A DNA stretch of 64,000 bases from Kappaphycus alvarezii (lineage: Eukaryota; Rhodophyta; Florideophyceae; Gigartinales; Solieriaceae). The position numbers and the translations under genes are program-made. The DNA lies in NCBI GenBank assembly GCA_002205965.3, contig NADL03000594.1, forward strand, positions 1,612,001-1,676,000, given 5' to 3'. Below the pieces are notes generated by a model that was not told the DNA's origin, searched no databases, and saw only the letters and a list, made by a program, of their open reading frames with translations. Positions within the stretch are counted from its first letter, which is position 1. Each line of letters starts with the position of its first letter. Positions 33,221 through 46,329 of the stretch are shown here, one piece after another.

Positions 33221-36200
33221 CTGCTGTGAGGGGAACGTGGGTAGAGATCCGAGGCAATGCAGAACCAGAAGCTTTGAGATGAAATTCGCTCAGCTTCAGC
33301 GAGGAATTGGGACGAGCTCCGGACCGAAACATGCCGTAAACATCGCACCTATGCTTTGAGAAGTTTCCTGAAAAGATAGCAATTCTCAAACACAATTTTT
33401 TGAAACATTTTTCAGCACCTCCCTCCTGCGTGGGCTACCCTAGAGATATGTCGACTTTTTTGTTGTACTGTGCAGTTTCAGCCGACATAATTTCCTCGTC
33501 TTTTGGCCCTCCCGTCAGCCTTAACGCCATAAATCTACCCTGATAACTTTCAAATATCAACATTCCTTTTTAATTTTCTTGAAACTACCCAGTAGCGTGC
33601 AGCCAGTCGTCGCCGTTAAGAGTTTGACCGTTTTTATTCTGTTACGATCTTGTAGAACCCACCTTGAAATTTAGTTACATGCGTAGCTATTTCATCCGAT
33701 TTCTCGTACGGAGTCCTCAGATGCCCTTAAAAATGCCCACGTTGCAAAAAGATTCTACTCCTCCGCCCACGATGTTCCGCTACCCATTTTTTCTCTTCTT
33801 AAAGATGACTGAATGTTTCAGCAGCATATTAGTAGGTTATGGTAGTCTTTTATGAGGGATGAAGAGTATGCGATTAGGTAAGCAGCTTCTCTTTGTAAAG
33901 CAGAGCGTGCTACCTGTTTCGAAGTTGCAACGTTTTCGGCGCCAGCAGAAAAATCTGGCAATTGTACTATAGATGCAATGATCCAACGCGAGCTCCAGTA
34001 GGCATATTTTAATTTATTTATCGTAGTGGGATATTTTTTGCCCATTGGCTTGTTTTCACCAATGAACATTGAAATGGTTCCATATACAGACTATGTATTT
34101 AGACTGAATGCAACGGCTTATCATAATTTTGGGGTTCAAGCAGTGGTCTTGACCCTTAAACCGATGGAGATACTTTTTGGGTTCAAATTTACAAAAATTG
34201 GCCTTCGCCCGGCTTGTTGCCCTCTAGTGGAGACATGCTATAAGACATTTGCGTATGTTGAAATAAAATTATTGGTTTTTCTATTTTGCTTCGATTCCCA
34301 AGGCGGTAAGTTCCTTTATATTCAAGTGTTTGGCTTAGTTTAGCATTTTAGTCCTTACTTATCTACAAGGCACTGCCCATGGCGGATGGTAGAGATCCCC
34401 TTCTCTAAAAATAAAGCTATTTATATGCCTATGATAGTTTAAATAGATTAGTAGGGTATAGAAAGTATAGTTTACGTATACTAAAATAGTAGTAGGGGAA
34501 AATAGGTATCCAGCAGGATTGCAAATAAAACGTGAACAACTTTTTACATTTATATCCGGCGCGATGCAGTCTTAATACTTTCTATGATCATATTCTACTC
34601 GCTGCCGGTATCTGCACTTTGTTTCAATGATGTATAGCAGTTGCAAAACATACTTTATAGTGCATGACATGACATATAGAATCAGCCGAAAATAGGGTAG
34701 CACCACAAAGAGGCATATTGAATTGAGTATCAGCAAAACGCCATTTCAATAAATATTTTGAATCTTAGAGTATAAATGCTTGAAATTTGCGTGTTACGAT
34801 TTACTGATAATCAACCGCTCTCGGAGTGTCGAAAATAGGAGATCTCTGTCGGCTGTTTGAAGACGAAGCTCATATGTGAAAATTTATTTCGATTTTTTTG
34901 CACATGTAACCTTCAATACAGCGATACAACGTTTCACTAACGACTTGACTAGATTTCGGGGGGTCAAACAGGTGTTTATGACCTAAGATTAAGAATGCTT
35001 CACATCTTCATAGAAAGATCTGAAGAATGTCACCAAAATTTCTCCGTTGGGTTCAAGCCCTGCTTTCTGGAAGACCATTAAAATATGATCACCTGCTTTT
35101 CTGTGAAGAATTTTTCCGATGCTCCCTATATTGGGTAAAAAATTCATTCCGTTGCAAAAAAAACTGATTCACCATGCGTCATGGCTGCCATGGCATGAAA
35201 TTCTCATACGTTGTGTGGATTTACTTGAAGAAGTCCTTTTTCACTGAAAAAAACCTAAAGCATGGGCTCCGAAGTAAGGAAAGGGCCGTAAACAATTACT
35301 TTAACCACCTTTACATGACACTTTGAAAAAACGTCTCTTACTGTCAAAAATATGACATTAGCTTGCATATTCGTCTGGAACGTCTAAATCGAGTTATTTT
35401 TTCGCTGAAGATGAACATATTCCACATTGGAAGCTCCCATTTTGAATTTTTTGCAGCCCACCTGGCCAGACCAGTCTTGTGTTGTTGAGTAAGAATAAAA
35501 CATTTTAGTTCAAATTTATTGATAACCCTCCTTTGGATTTGCGAATTCGTAGAGCTGCAGAGCTATAATGGTTAGTGATGAGATACACCTTTTCCTTGTT
35601 AACTGTTTGTCCGATCACTTCTGATCCACGAAAAGCTTTTCAGTACATCCGTGTTGAGCACTAGAAGCTCAAAAACTCTTGTTCTCTTTAAATTTTCTAT
35701 TCAATGGTTGTGGTTTGGTAACTTTACTTTGGGAAAGGTCAGAGTTGCATGTTTTTCTTTTCGGGTGAGAGACATCTCGCTAGGCATGTTGGTAGTACCT
35801 TTTTGCTCGAAATAGTTTCCAAACACTTTGCATTGCTATAAAGGGATATATCACCGTACTGTTGGAGCCAAATTGAAGGCCAAATACTCAGCACAGGGAA
35901 AGATGGAAAGTGATCTCATAACTTTTCCACTATAAAAAAGGTATTAATAAACAATTTGACAGGGGATTGTTCCGAGGCATTTTTAAGTAAATAAAAATTC
36001 TTTCAATTTCCAAATCAAATAATCATTTTCCCTTAGTTAGTGGTATCATTATTTAGAGTGGTTCCGTACTTATGGCGTGAACGACGAGCTTGAACGTTTT
36101 CTGCTCTTGCCGCCTGATTTCCCTTTTCTAATTTCTACCTGTTCCTAAATTCTAATTTGATACCGAGTCCGTATTGCAAGAAGCAAATATAACGTTGCTC

Positions 36201-39200
36201 CTTTGTGTACGGAGTTCCATTAGACAAGAACATAATAAAAATTAACAGTCGTTACTTCCCTAATGAAACCATCATTTCGACGCCAGGAGGCGTGAAGTCT
36301 ACAGTATAACTATTCTTCAAGCTGCCAACAAAAAGTGGATTTGGCACAGATTCTCCTTTTAAACCCCAATAATTGGGCTAAATAAAAAAAATTTTCAAAC
36401 ATTTGATTCCGCAGCCCAATCAAATTTTACGATCTCAGTCATCCATTTTCAAATATTTCCAAGCTACGTATAGTTTGATCTGACTATACTGTACTGAATT
36501 AGAAAGATAACGATAAATTTTCCCACTTGATCACTGCTGAATACTATAAAAAGAATAACAAGCAGTCATACAAATATATTTAGCTCCAATACTTGATTTA
36601 TATCAATACAAACTATGCGTACGAAATCTTATCGAAACTCCTCCACCATCAAATAAGGATTTAATGGCCGCATACTTAAATACTCTACAGAGAATACAAG
36701 CAAGAGCTGATATTTTTCAACTGAATGAGTCCGCGGGAAGATTTGGGAGACAGTCTGAGAGTTTTTTAGACAATAGGACGTCGAAACAAACATTATATCT
36801 TTATGGGAGCGGCTTCAATGTCCAGAGATTTATATAGGCGTGTGAAATTTCGTACCCTCCTGTGATGAAATCCAAAAGCATGACGTGGCCAGAAAATAAA
36901 AATATAGGCTACGAGAGGCGTTGTAGAGTTTTTCTGGATATATTGTTGCTTTTTCGACAAGATAATTCTGTAAGAAGGCATGAAGGGTAAAGTTTCGCAC
37001 TTGTTAGAGTTGAACACTTGAGTGACTGGAATTTGGTACGGGCACCCGATACAATGATTTATGAGGAAGCCATGGAAGAATCCTTGGGTTATATTGACCG
37101 CCAAAGGTATCTCATTCACTACCATCGCTTTCAGAAAGCCTTCTCAAGACAATTAGTATTCCAGAAATGACAAAAAAAAATACGGAACGCGAGCAAAATG
37201 CCGCGCAGAAAGGATGTCAAATAAGGGCTGTCCGAAATTTTAAATGGGGGATCGGTTCTGACTGGGATAATAATATCTCGAAAACAGTTGGGACACCCCG
37301 AGGTAGGAAAATGATATTGTACATTTACTATTTTTAGTTGATTTTTGGGGAAAATTATAGATCGAAGGCAAATGATTTACCGATGGAGAAGCCAAATGAT
37401 GCTAAGATACTGAAGAAGAGCCCAGTGATCGGCAGCGAGAAGGCCAAGGAAATCAAGCCAATAGAAGCTTTGAAGCATCGAATTGGACGAAAGGGGTCTT
37501 ACGCAATGATACATGACCTCCTGTACGGCGATGTGTTTGGTTTAGGTAACTTAGTGTTGTTGGGAAGGATGAAAACTCGAAAGAGTTTGAAAATGAGGCA
37601 AGATAGTACATAATCTATAAAAAAGAGAAATTTGCAGGGTATTATTTGACATGAGATGGATTGAAAAGGTTCAGACCAGTATAATTGCTCGAATAGTGAT
37701 GAACATTTTGCAGCGAGAAAACTTGGTTAATGTTATCAGCGTTCATATGATCCCAGATATCTTACTGGAAGAATGCCAAATATGATAATGTTCTGCGTGA
37801 CTAATTCTGGAGAGTCCGATTGTTTTTTCGGGGGGAATTTTTGGTATTTTGCTAGGAACATTGAGGGGCAAATAAGATGTAATAAATTACAAGATTTAAG
37901 ATTCCATTCCTGTACAACTACATTTTATAGACATGTTAGTGATGGTACATGTAGCGATTTGCAGAGAAGTACATTTTAATTTGTCTCCATACGCTTTTGG
38001 AGGTGGGAAAAGTGTATAGGTCCATTGTTGTTCGGAAACAAATCGGAAAGGGCGAAGGAAATGAAGATAAAGACTTTGGGAAAGGGATTTGGCGTCGTCG
38101 CTGATGCTCTCTGATTTTTCAGAAACTCAAACGGAAGTCATTAGAGGAAACCGAAACGTGTCACAGGGGTGGGGTAGGAATCAATTAGATGAAACAATTG
38201 GTCTCGGTCATGAATCCGGTTAGAAGGACACTACACAACCAGGATTTGTTGCACGAAGGGTTACAAAACCATGAGCCGTTCACGGATATGTGTCGAGACT
38301 ACTTGGTAACTTATGGCGTGTTGACGGAAGCTCTGGGTCTTCTGTAGAAGATCAAGATTTTGTAGAGCTGTCTGCGTCCACGTGAAATGTTTTCCTGTTA
38401 TTCCCGTTGGCTCCAGTAGTTTCATTAAGATTTTCCTTTTTATTTAGAAATTATAGGAGCCAAATATGTTGATTTACTCAGGAACAAGTTGGGAATCAAC
38501 TTCGAATTGAAAAATTTGATCTGCTCTCTATCCGCTAAGCGAGGTGAAATATTCTGGTTATTTAGAACTAACTCCTAGGGGATCAACATTTTTTTCATTT
38601 TCTGTCCTCTCTCTTGTCCGGTAGCTTCTGTTGCAACACTTTAGTCGCCTATGAAAACCATTATCTCGAGTAGTTGGTTTGTTTCAGCTGACTACAGTTT
38701 TATCCTATCAAGTTAGTTCGATACTTTTCTAATTCCATACTATTGGCCGTCATTGCCAACTTATGAACTCAATTCGTGGCATCTCAGTCCCTTTCGACGA
38801 AGATTATAAATACATCCAGAAGTTTGTATTCCATGGGACTACCTTCCTTGTTTGCAGTCACATCTTCCATACTCCTCGGGCTTTGCTCTCAGATTTTCAG
38901 GCGATCAAAATTTTTGGCTGCTCAGTCTACAACATACCATACAGTACTTTTTCTGCAAGCAATCAAATTCCAGTCATATGTATCAATTCTTCGGACCACT
39001 AGCAGTAGATCGACTAGACTTTGGGTGATGCAAACGCTTATTTATTCTTCCGGTACTGTAGATCCCGAATCATGGTTTGAATGCGAACACGTAGGACTCC
39101 CAAACTTTGCACCACTCGAATCAAAGTCTCTGGGGTACTTCTAAGTTACTCTGACTTATTAACTTACATTGTGGATGAGATGGTCGTCACTGATTTCCAA

Positions 39201-42200
39201 GAGAAGTTCAACTTAATTTCGACACGTTGGAAACGATGCTGGAGGGGCTCTCATGGGGAGGGTGCCCTCCACTATCATTTCTCAACTGTCAAAGGGAGGA
39301 GCATATATTTAACATTGAGATGTTGACTCCCCTACCCGTCCCTAAGGCGGACAAGATGTCTTCAGCGCTGTAACTGTAACTTCGTTAAGTTTTCTGTTTT
39401 GCTTCAAATTGATTTTTATGGTAATTTTTCTGCCAAATAATTGTAAGCGAATCACTATATTTATTTTCACTTTTTACTTCAGATTTTTTCGTAAACCTTT
39501 TGTACTTTGCAAACCTTTATCTACATCTTAAATCTGCAACAAAGCCTCCAAATTATCGGGCATAGCTCCCATATTGAACTCAATTGACCGCTCCTTATGA
39601 GCACACAAACTTCTTTTAAAGTTTTTTCTCTGCGTGTAGAAATAAAGGATCTAAGAGCTGAAAAATTTAATACCACGAAATTTAGAAAATATGCGATGAA
39701 CAAGACAGAAGGCATTGTTACATGAACTTGATTACGGATGGAATTCATTTCATTCGTAAAATCAATCTAGTCTCCTGCTAAACATTGAAACAGCGGTTTA
39801 CAGCATCTCGTAGTAGCTCTAGCTCCGTAATTTCTCTCAGAGACGAGAAAGGGATTTTACTGATTAAACGTATAAGTAATGAGATTAAGACGGGGTTTTA
39901 CGTGAGTTGAAGACCAAATTTACTTATTTCTGGAACCCTTTTTCAGTAGTCGTTCTTCTTTTTCTTGTTGAGGTCATTTAGCGTCAGTTTGATTCTCATT
40001 TATGTTTAGGGTATCTAAGAAGAAGTCAATATCCAGTGAATCAGAGATATTATTCATATTTTAGTAAGTAACATAGATAAGTATTTTAAAAATTATTTAA
40101 TAATTCTTACGCAGCGCATTATCTAGATTTTTGTAGTTATTCGTAGTCTAAAAGAAAAACTCTCGAAAAATTTACGCTTGAAAACTGGCTCAAAGGACAT
40201 TTACCGGTGAAAGGAGAGCTTTTTTTGGTAATAACTAACGCATATACGTGTAACTTATCATGCAAGAAGATTCGAAATATGAAAATTGGCTCTAATTACT
40301 ACCGGTAAGAAGAGAGAAAATTTAACCTTTTAGGAGGTCGTCCAAAATTAATTTTGTGTCTTTGCGATATTACAATCGAAAAGAGATTTATGTCATCCTG
40401 TAGTCCCAGGAATCTTCGAAAAGGTATCAAAGGGATTCTTAAATTCATTATGATCCGGTATAATCGAAGCAGCACCGCATACTGTACTGACAAAATGTAA
40501 TTTAGTTATTCAATTCACAAATAACAGTTTGGCAGGACAAAATATTCGTTAACTATGCTTTTGACTTCCAAATGCAATGTCTTCTAGGTATAAGTTTCAC
40601 CTGAACCATAATATAAAGATTCCGATGATAGAAATTCTTTACGCCTTTAAGTTTGCATAATCTACCTCCTAGAAAGCACGGCGTTCTGATTTTATTATTG
40701 TTCATTGGAACAAATAAATAAAAGTAATTTAGATCTACTCCTTATAGTATAATTAAGTATTTTTTCTTCTAGTTTCAAAGTTTGTGCATGCCATTCAATG
40801 TATGAAAAAAAATTCGTCAGAGTTCAATTGCATTTCAGAAATTATCGAATAAAATTGAGCGCAAATCAAAGGATATTGGTAAAATTATTCACAGGGAGAG
40901 TGAACCGGATAAAGAACATCATTAGACCAGCCATATTTATGATAAGCAGAAAATACGCTTTAAAAGTGTGTTTTCGTCTTTCTAGTTTCCTTTACGGCAA
41001 GGAATCCTTCCTTCATTTGACAAATACGAAAAAGGAAATATTTACCATGTCTTTCAATCGAAAAATTTTCAATATACACATATACATATATCGATATTGG
41101 TAACAATGAGTAGGAATTTTGTATAATTTTTTGTCTGGATCAGCTCAATGATTCGAAAAAAAGGGTTTGAACCTAAATATATTTCCTGGAAAACGTGGTT
41201 AAGATCAAATCAGACATACTCAAAGCATTTAACTCACTATTTCTGCACATTTACTTGAAATATTGTTTGCATGGACTAAAATGTTTTACCAATTTGCACA
41301 CGCACATTTAAAAATGATGAACAGTGAATTTGTAGTCAATTAGGAGCATTTTATGCCTTTATCTTAGGAGCCCTCACCTTCCACTTAATATTAGAGATAT
41401 GTTCTAAGTTTATAAGAACTGAAACTTTGAATATAAATATATTTACTCATTTTGTTGAATACTATTTCTAAGTAGATGATACTGTCGCAGTACGATGTTC
41501 AGAAATAATTAGCTCCGTTGGAGTCCTTTCTCACCGTTTGTAAACCACTGAATGCAGTATTTTGACTCTTTGAAGAGATTTATCTGTTACTTTAAGGCCA
41601 GTAAAATAGCATTGAACTAAATTATTGAGGCGCATTTAGGATTAATTTTCGTGAACAAGGTTGCAACGCACATTAAATTAAAGCACTACGGAATTTATTA
41701 AAATTTGAAGTTTGGATTGGGTTTTCATAGGGGAAGAAAATTCTTTTTCAATACCTAAAATACAAGTGTGTATCCATTCAGCTGTTACGATACTTTTTCA
41801 CCCCGAAAAACTGGGTGCTCCATTTTTTCGCTCTCTGTTTACTGACCTGGTACACTTCTACCACAGAATCGATCCCTTACGCACTTCATAAAACTCCGAA
41901 ACACTCCGGAAAGATAATTGGTAGGAACTTATTGTCTTTCAACTGTTTCCAATGTTGGAGATCTGAAATGTTTACATTATTTGTGTGTCATCGAATTCTG
42001 GTATTGAAGTGCGTAGATGCCGTACAACTTGAGGTTCTCGGCCCCGCCTTAGTTCGAATCTCCACAAAAGTTGCAGTCTTTAGTATCTGCTGAGAATATG
42101 ATTCCTTGTGCGAGTCTTGAACCCCGTTAATTCCACCAAAGTAACATGATTGCTCTCCTAATTATTGATTATGAGGACTATCATTTCCTTCGAGTGTTAT

Positions 42201-44400
42201 GTAAGGCCTAATAATCTCATCATTAGGGCATATGCAAAGAACTATCTCGATCTACCTTCAATTTTGGATTGTACCTTCCTTTTATTTAATTATTCAGTTA
42301 TTTTGGGAGAATAATATTGTAATTTTCGAATATTAGAGGGCTGATTCGGAATTCAAAATATCAATAATGTATTGCTCGATTAAAAAGATCAAAAATAGAA
42401 TTTTGAGCTCGTAACCGTTTGATATCGCCATGAAGCTTCTTCTTTAGTTCTATTTTACAAGAAAAATCGACTGAAAAAAACATTTTCGAACCTGTCTTCT
42501 GCATCCGCCACTTTTATCTTCACCTTAAATTTTCATCTGCAACATATTTCTATATAAATTAATGCTAGATAAAAATTACCTCCTCTGCCTCACATATCTG
42601 TTTTTTAAAGCTTGACTGTAAGTCAGCGAAGGGACTGTACGATCCAAGAAGATTAAAACCATGAAATTAGTATGAATAAATCACGAACAATCACCTAAAA
42701 TGCTTATCTTGAGGACATTTCTTCAAAATGTGACTCAAAAAGACCTGGAACCTGGGCAGAGTAGTCCCCTCCACTGGAGCATGTTTTTAGCACGGATTCG
42801 AAGAGACAACCGAGACTGGCGGAGGGTGGTGATGTGTTTGAGCATAGCTACGCATCACGCTTGAACCTGGACTCGGTGACGGAATTCTCTGAGAATGTGG
42901 GTAACCACAGTGCGGGGCGTCGGTTCTCTTGGTAAAGGAAAATATAGAGGGATATCCAAAGAGCTATGGAAATAATTTATTGGGTTTTAAAACGACCGCT
43001 TAATCTTTCTTTTCGAATTTACTTTTGTTCTTCTCCGATTTTTCAAATTCCCAACGGAAGAATGAAGAGGAATTTGCGGCAATTTTTGACTCCCTCTTCA
43101 TTAAAACAATTCCGTAAGTAGTCCTTCGGGTTATCTGTATATATTGCGAGTGCGTTTTGTCCGGTCCGGAAAGGAAAGGCCGAAATTCAAATTATTTATT
43201 CATATCTGGGTCAATGATGAATCTCCAGAGTGTGAATACTTACACAGCATTGCACCGGGGCCCATAATTTTATTAAAAGTGTACTTAATGCTCATAAGCA
43301 ATTTAAAGAATCCCCTGTAATTCTACAGTATCACCCGTAATAGTACCAATTAAACTCTTTTAATTGGGACTATCAGCATTAGATATAACCTCATTTCTAC
43401 ATAATTCTCCCTCTCATCTCCCTGTTTAAAATAGTCTCAGCTTATCAGCTCTACTGTATCGTTTGAGAATTTCTTTAATTTTCATTTAGATCTTTACATT
43501 TCTCAGGCTGTCATATAACGGTCGCCGATGAGTAAGGTGATCAAACCACTTTTTAAGGTATGAAGATGCCATTGTTTTGTACCAAGTTTGGAAGCTATCC
43601 TTATATGCTTGTTCCCGGGTACTAGCACATATTTCACTGTTTTTTTTGTTTTTTATTGTAGATATTATCCTATTTGTTTTTTTTCTGCCAAAACTAATGT
43701 GAACAACGAAGTACTGTATACTTAGAATATCTGAAATGAGTCAAAATCGGGTGAATTTGCCCATAAGGTTTAGTGAATGTTGATGCAGGAGCCTGATAAG
43801 TGACTGGTGCAGTGAGACAATAGGAATTTTTGTTGACTATTCTCACTAACATGCCTTCTCTCACTGTTGTAACAGAATCAAAGATACTATCCTAGTCAAG
43901 CTAGGTAGGTCTCATGAACTATTATTTATTCTGAAATGAGGGCCTCGAAAAGATCATGGAGGAGGGATTGATCCCAGCCATACATGTTTTCCTAAGGTGC
44001 GTCTCGGGATCCCTGTCTGTAAGGAATGTCTCCGGTACTTAGAGTGTGCAGTAATGTGTAAGTACGATACTGTTCACGATATCAAGTTTCGAAAATTTAT
44101 TGGGTGCGCTTGGCCAAGAGGAAGGGAAAAGGAGAAAAAGTACTACAAAACCTGGTAGAACATAATCAATACAAGAAAAAACGCATATAGTGTGCTTGAA
44201 CTTTCTGACTTGATCCCTACTTTTCGTGTGCGGTATCAAAAAACCAAAACGTACAGTATTTTAAGAATTTTTACGATAATATGAAGAGTCAGGTGTCCCT
44301 TCTCACTTGGGCTCATTTGGGCGGCACGCTGAACTGTAGAATAAGTCATAAGTAGGTCTAGGAAACGATAGAATGGAAAGACGGGAGTAAAGCAAGGAAA
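33221..44400. other. 11-kb AT-rich region without recognisable genes
   Basis: Frames up to about 120 codons occur (34026-34343, 36793-37125, 38776-39144, 40798-41103, 41815-42093), but none shows family motifs and codon usage follows local AT content. TGTAC palindromes are almost absent. The state is that expected of very old transposon debris. Confidence 0.5.
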
Positions 44401-46098
44401 TAAAGTTAAGCTTCGGCTTGCCTGGGACAGGACAAGAACAAAATGTCATTGCATCCAACGTAGGACAACCGCATGATCAAAAATGCAAAGCACCACATTT
44501 TCCTTGACGTTTTCCCTTCTTCCGATGTGTCTCTGTTCTTTTTGGTGCTTGAAGAAGTCATTACGCGCGGTAGAAGCGACGTTGAGAAGACGCTCCAGAT
44601 TCTCGCTATCCTCTAAGACGCAGAATTTGATTGCTACTATGGACTTTGGCGCATGAGGAATGGATAAACGAATATGCTAAGGACTAATTGACCTGTGTGG
44701 CCAAGATAAATGAGGATTTTGGGAAGGATCATAAATCGGAAGAAGAAGTATAGAATAAAAATAACGCTAGATAATAACCAAGGGAGATATTAGAATCTCT
44801 ATAGTTATTTTAAACGCTCTACGAAAGAACCAGCTGAAACGAAACCAACCAGTTCCGACTTATTCGCAAGGCAGTAGCCGAGCTTTAGGAAATGTGTCAA
44901 TTCTTCATTATTTTTGCTCCGGGATAATATAAGGGTCTAAAGTATCCTAAAGAGATTTCTTAATTGGTCATGTTGATGTTTTAGCTGGAACAGTCCTTCC
45001 TTACTCAAAATATTCCAAAGAAGATGTTTAAGAGAGAGGAAGCATGGCTTACAGACCAGATTCAGCTGGAAAAAAGGTGAACTATCTGTCAGTTCAGATC
45101 TCCGAGCTTTTTCTTTTCAAAAAAAAAGCAACTCGAGACAGCTTGACCTTTAAAACATGGATAGAATGACTATTACTTCAGTTACTGCGGTCAGAGGGGC
45201 CATACGGTAACTCAGTTTCCTCAGAATTCACATCAGAACACTATGTCTGTGGTTTAATGGAGAATGGGTGATTCCAAGGCCATATGCTAGTCGAATAAGC
45301 AATCTGGTGGATACCTTCGTAGTATTCTTGCTAGGAAGAGGTCTGAATAAAAAGAAAACTGAATTTTGACTAAATGGAAAGAAAAGAGCCCGTGGCCGTT
45401 CTCCAAGAGTCTCGAAAGGCTAATTTGGTAACTGTGGCTAAGAAGAATGCAGTACAAAGAGCCCTGCTAGAACAGAGGATATAAAACTTCATAGATATAG
45501 ACCCCTCAATGAATGAGACCCCGATTTCTCTTCCATATTATGTCGTTTTGGAACGCAGTAAGAATAAAGTAAGATCCAAAGGACTAAGAACGCGTAACCA
45601 GGTCTACAAGGTCCCGGTCCTGATTATTTTTCCTTTTTGAGGCTGATACCATCCTCCACGGGTACGTCCTTTGGTAAGCTCCTTGGTGAGGACGCAGAAG
45701 ATGCCGGACAAAATCTTTCGAGGCTGCTTTCGAAGAACATTTCAGTGATACAGGGCTCCATGGTTACCCTCTACGGTGAGCGAGCAGATTGAGAATCGTT
45801 GCTGTGAAGGCGTACACCACTCAAACTCATGATCTCTCGGAAACAGATGCTTTTTCTAATCTAATGTCTTCGTATTTCTTCCCGAAAGCTGGCAAAGCCC
45901 CGAAAGCCATGCACCGTAAAGTGATCGTCAATGAAATTGACCGTTGCGCATATTGCAGGTTGTGTGGAAATAGTTCCGCTCTCCCGTGGATTGTTAGTAA
46001 GTACCATTGGGCCTTTTGGTGTTACACAACGCCACATGCGATTGATTTATATGCAGCCTGGCTTTTGAATCTCTGTAGACAAACTTGTACTACATTCT
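44401..46098 (+). other. coding-like debris upstream of the gypsy relic
   Basis: Short stretches with protein-like composition occur (for example FPSSDVSLFFLVLEEVITRG near 44520, and AYCRLCGN near 45948 reminiscent of a metal-binding loop). They lie where gag and protease of the downstream Ty3/gypsy relic would be expected, but no motif proves it. Confidence 0.25.
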
Positions 46099-46160
46099 AC
46101 TAAAGAAAATATTTTACAACTGGCAGGTAACCCTGCCAGTTGTAAAATATTTTCTTTAGT
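46099..46160. repeat. perfect 29-bp inverted repeat (hairpin)
   Basis: Bases 46099-46127 (starting ACTAAAGAAAATATTTTACA) are exactly inverse to 46132-46160, separated by TAAC. Perfect identity of 29-base arms is striking in DNA this decayed. Confidence 0.9.
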
Positions 46161-46329
46161 GCTCCTCAGTTTGCATCCCATGATCGACAAGGCTAGCACT
46201 GATAGTGGAGTTTCACGTCCCTCTTGGAGCCAAAAAGTGAACAGTTTCCTGCTTCATCTTCAGCATCACCGAATTAAAGAGGTTTAATGTTGGATGAAGT
46301 GCATTAACTAACGCTGGAGATCCTGAATA

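Noticed and set aside
42030-42075. tRNA-like GTTCGAATCTCC
   Set aside because: No matching acceptor stem, D-arm or anticodon arm could be built around it.
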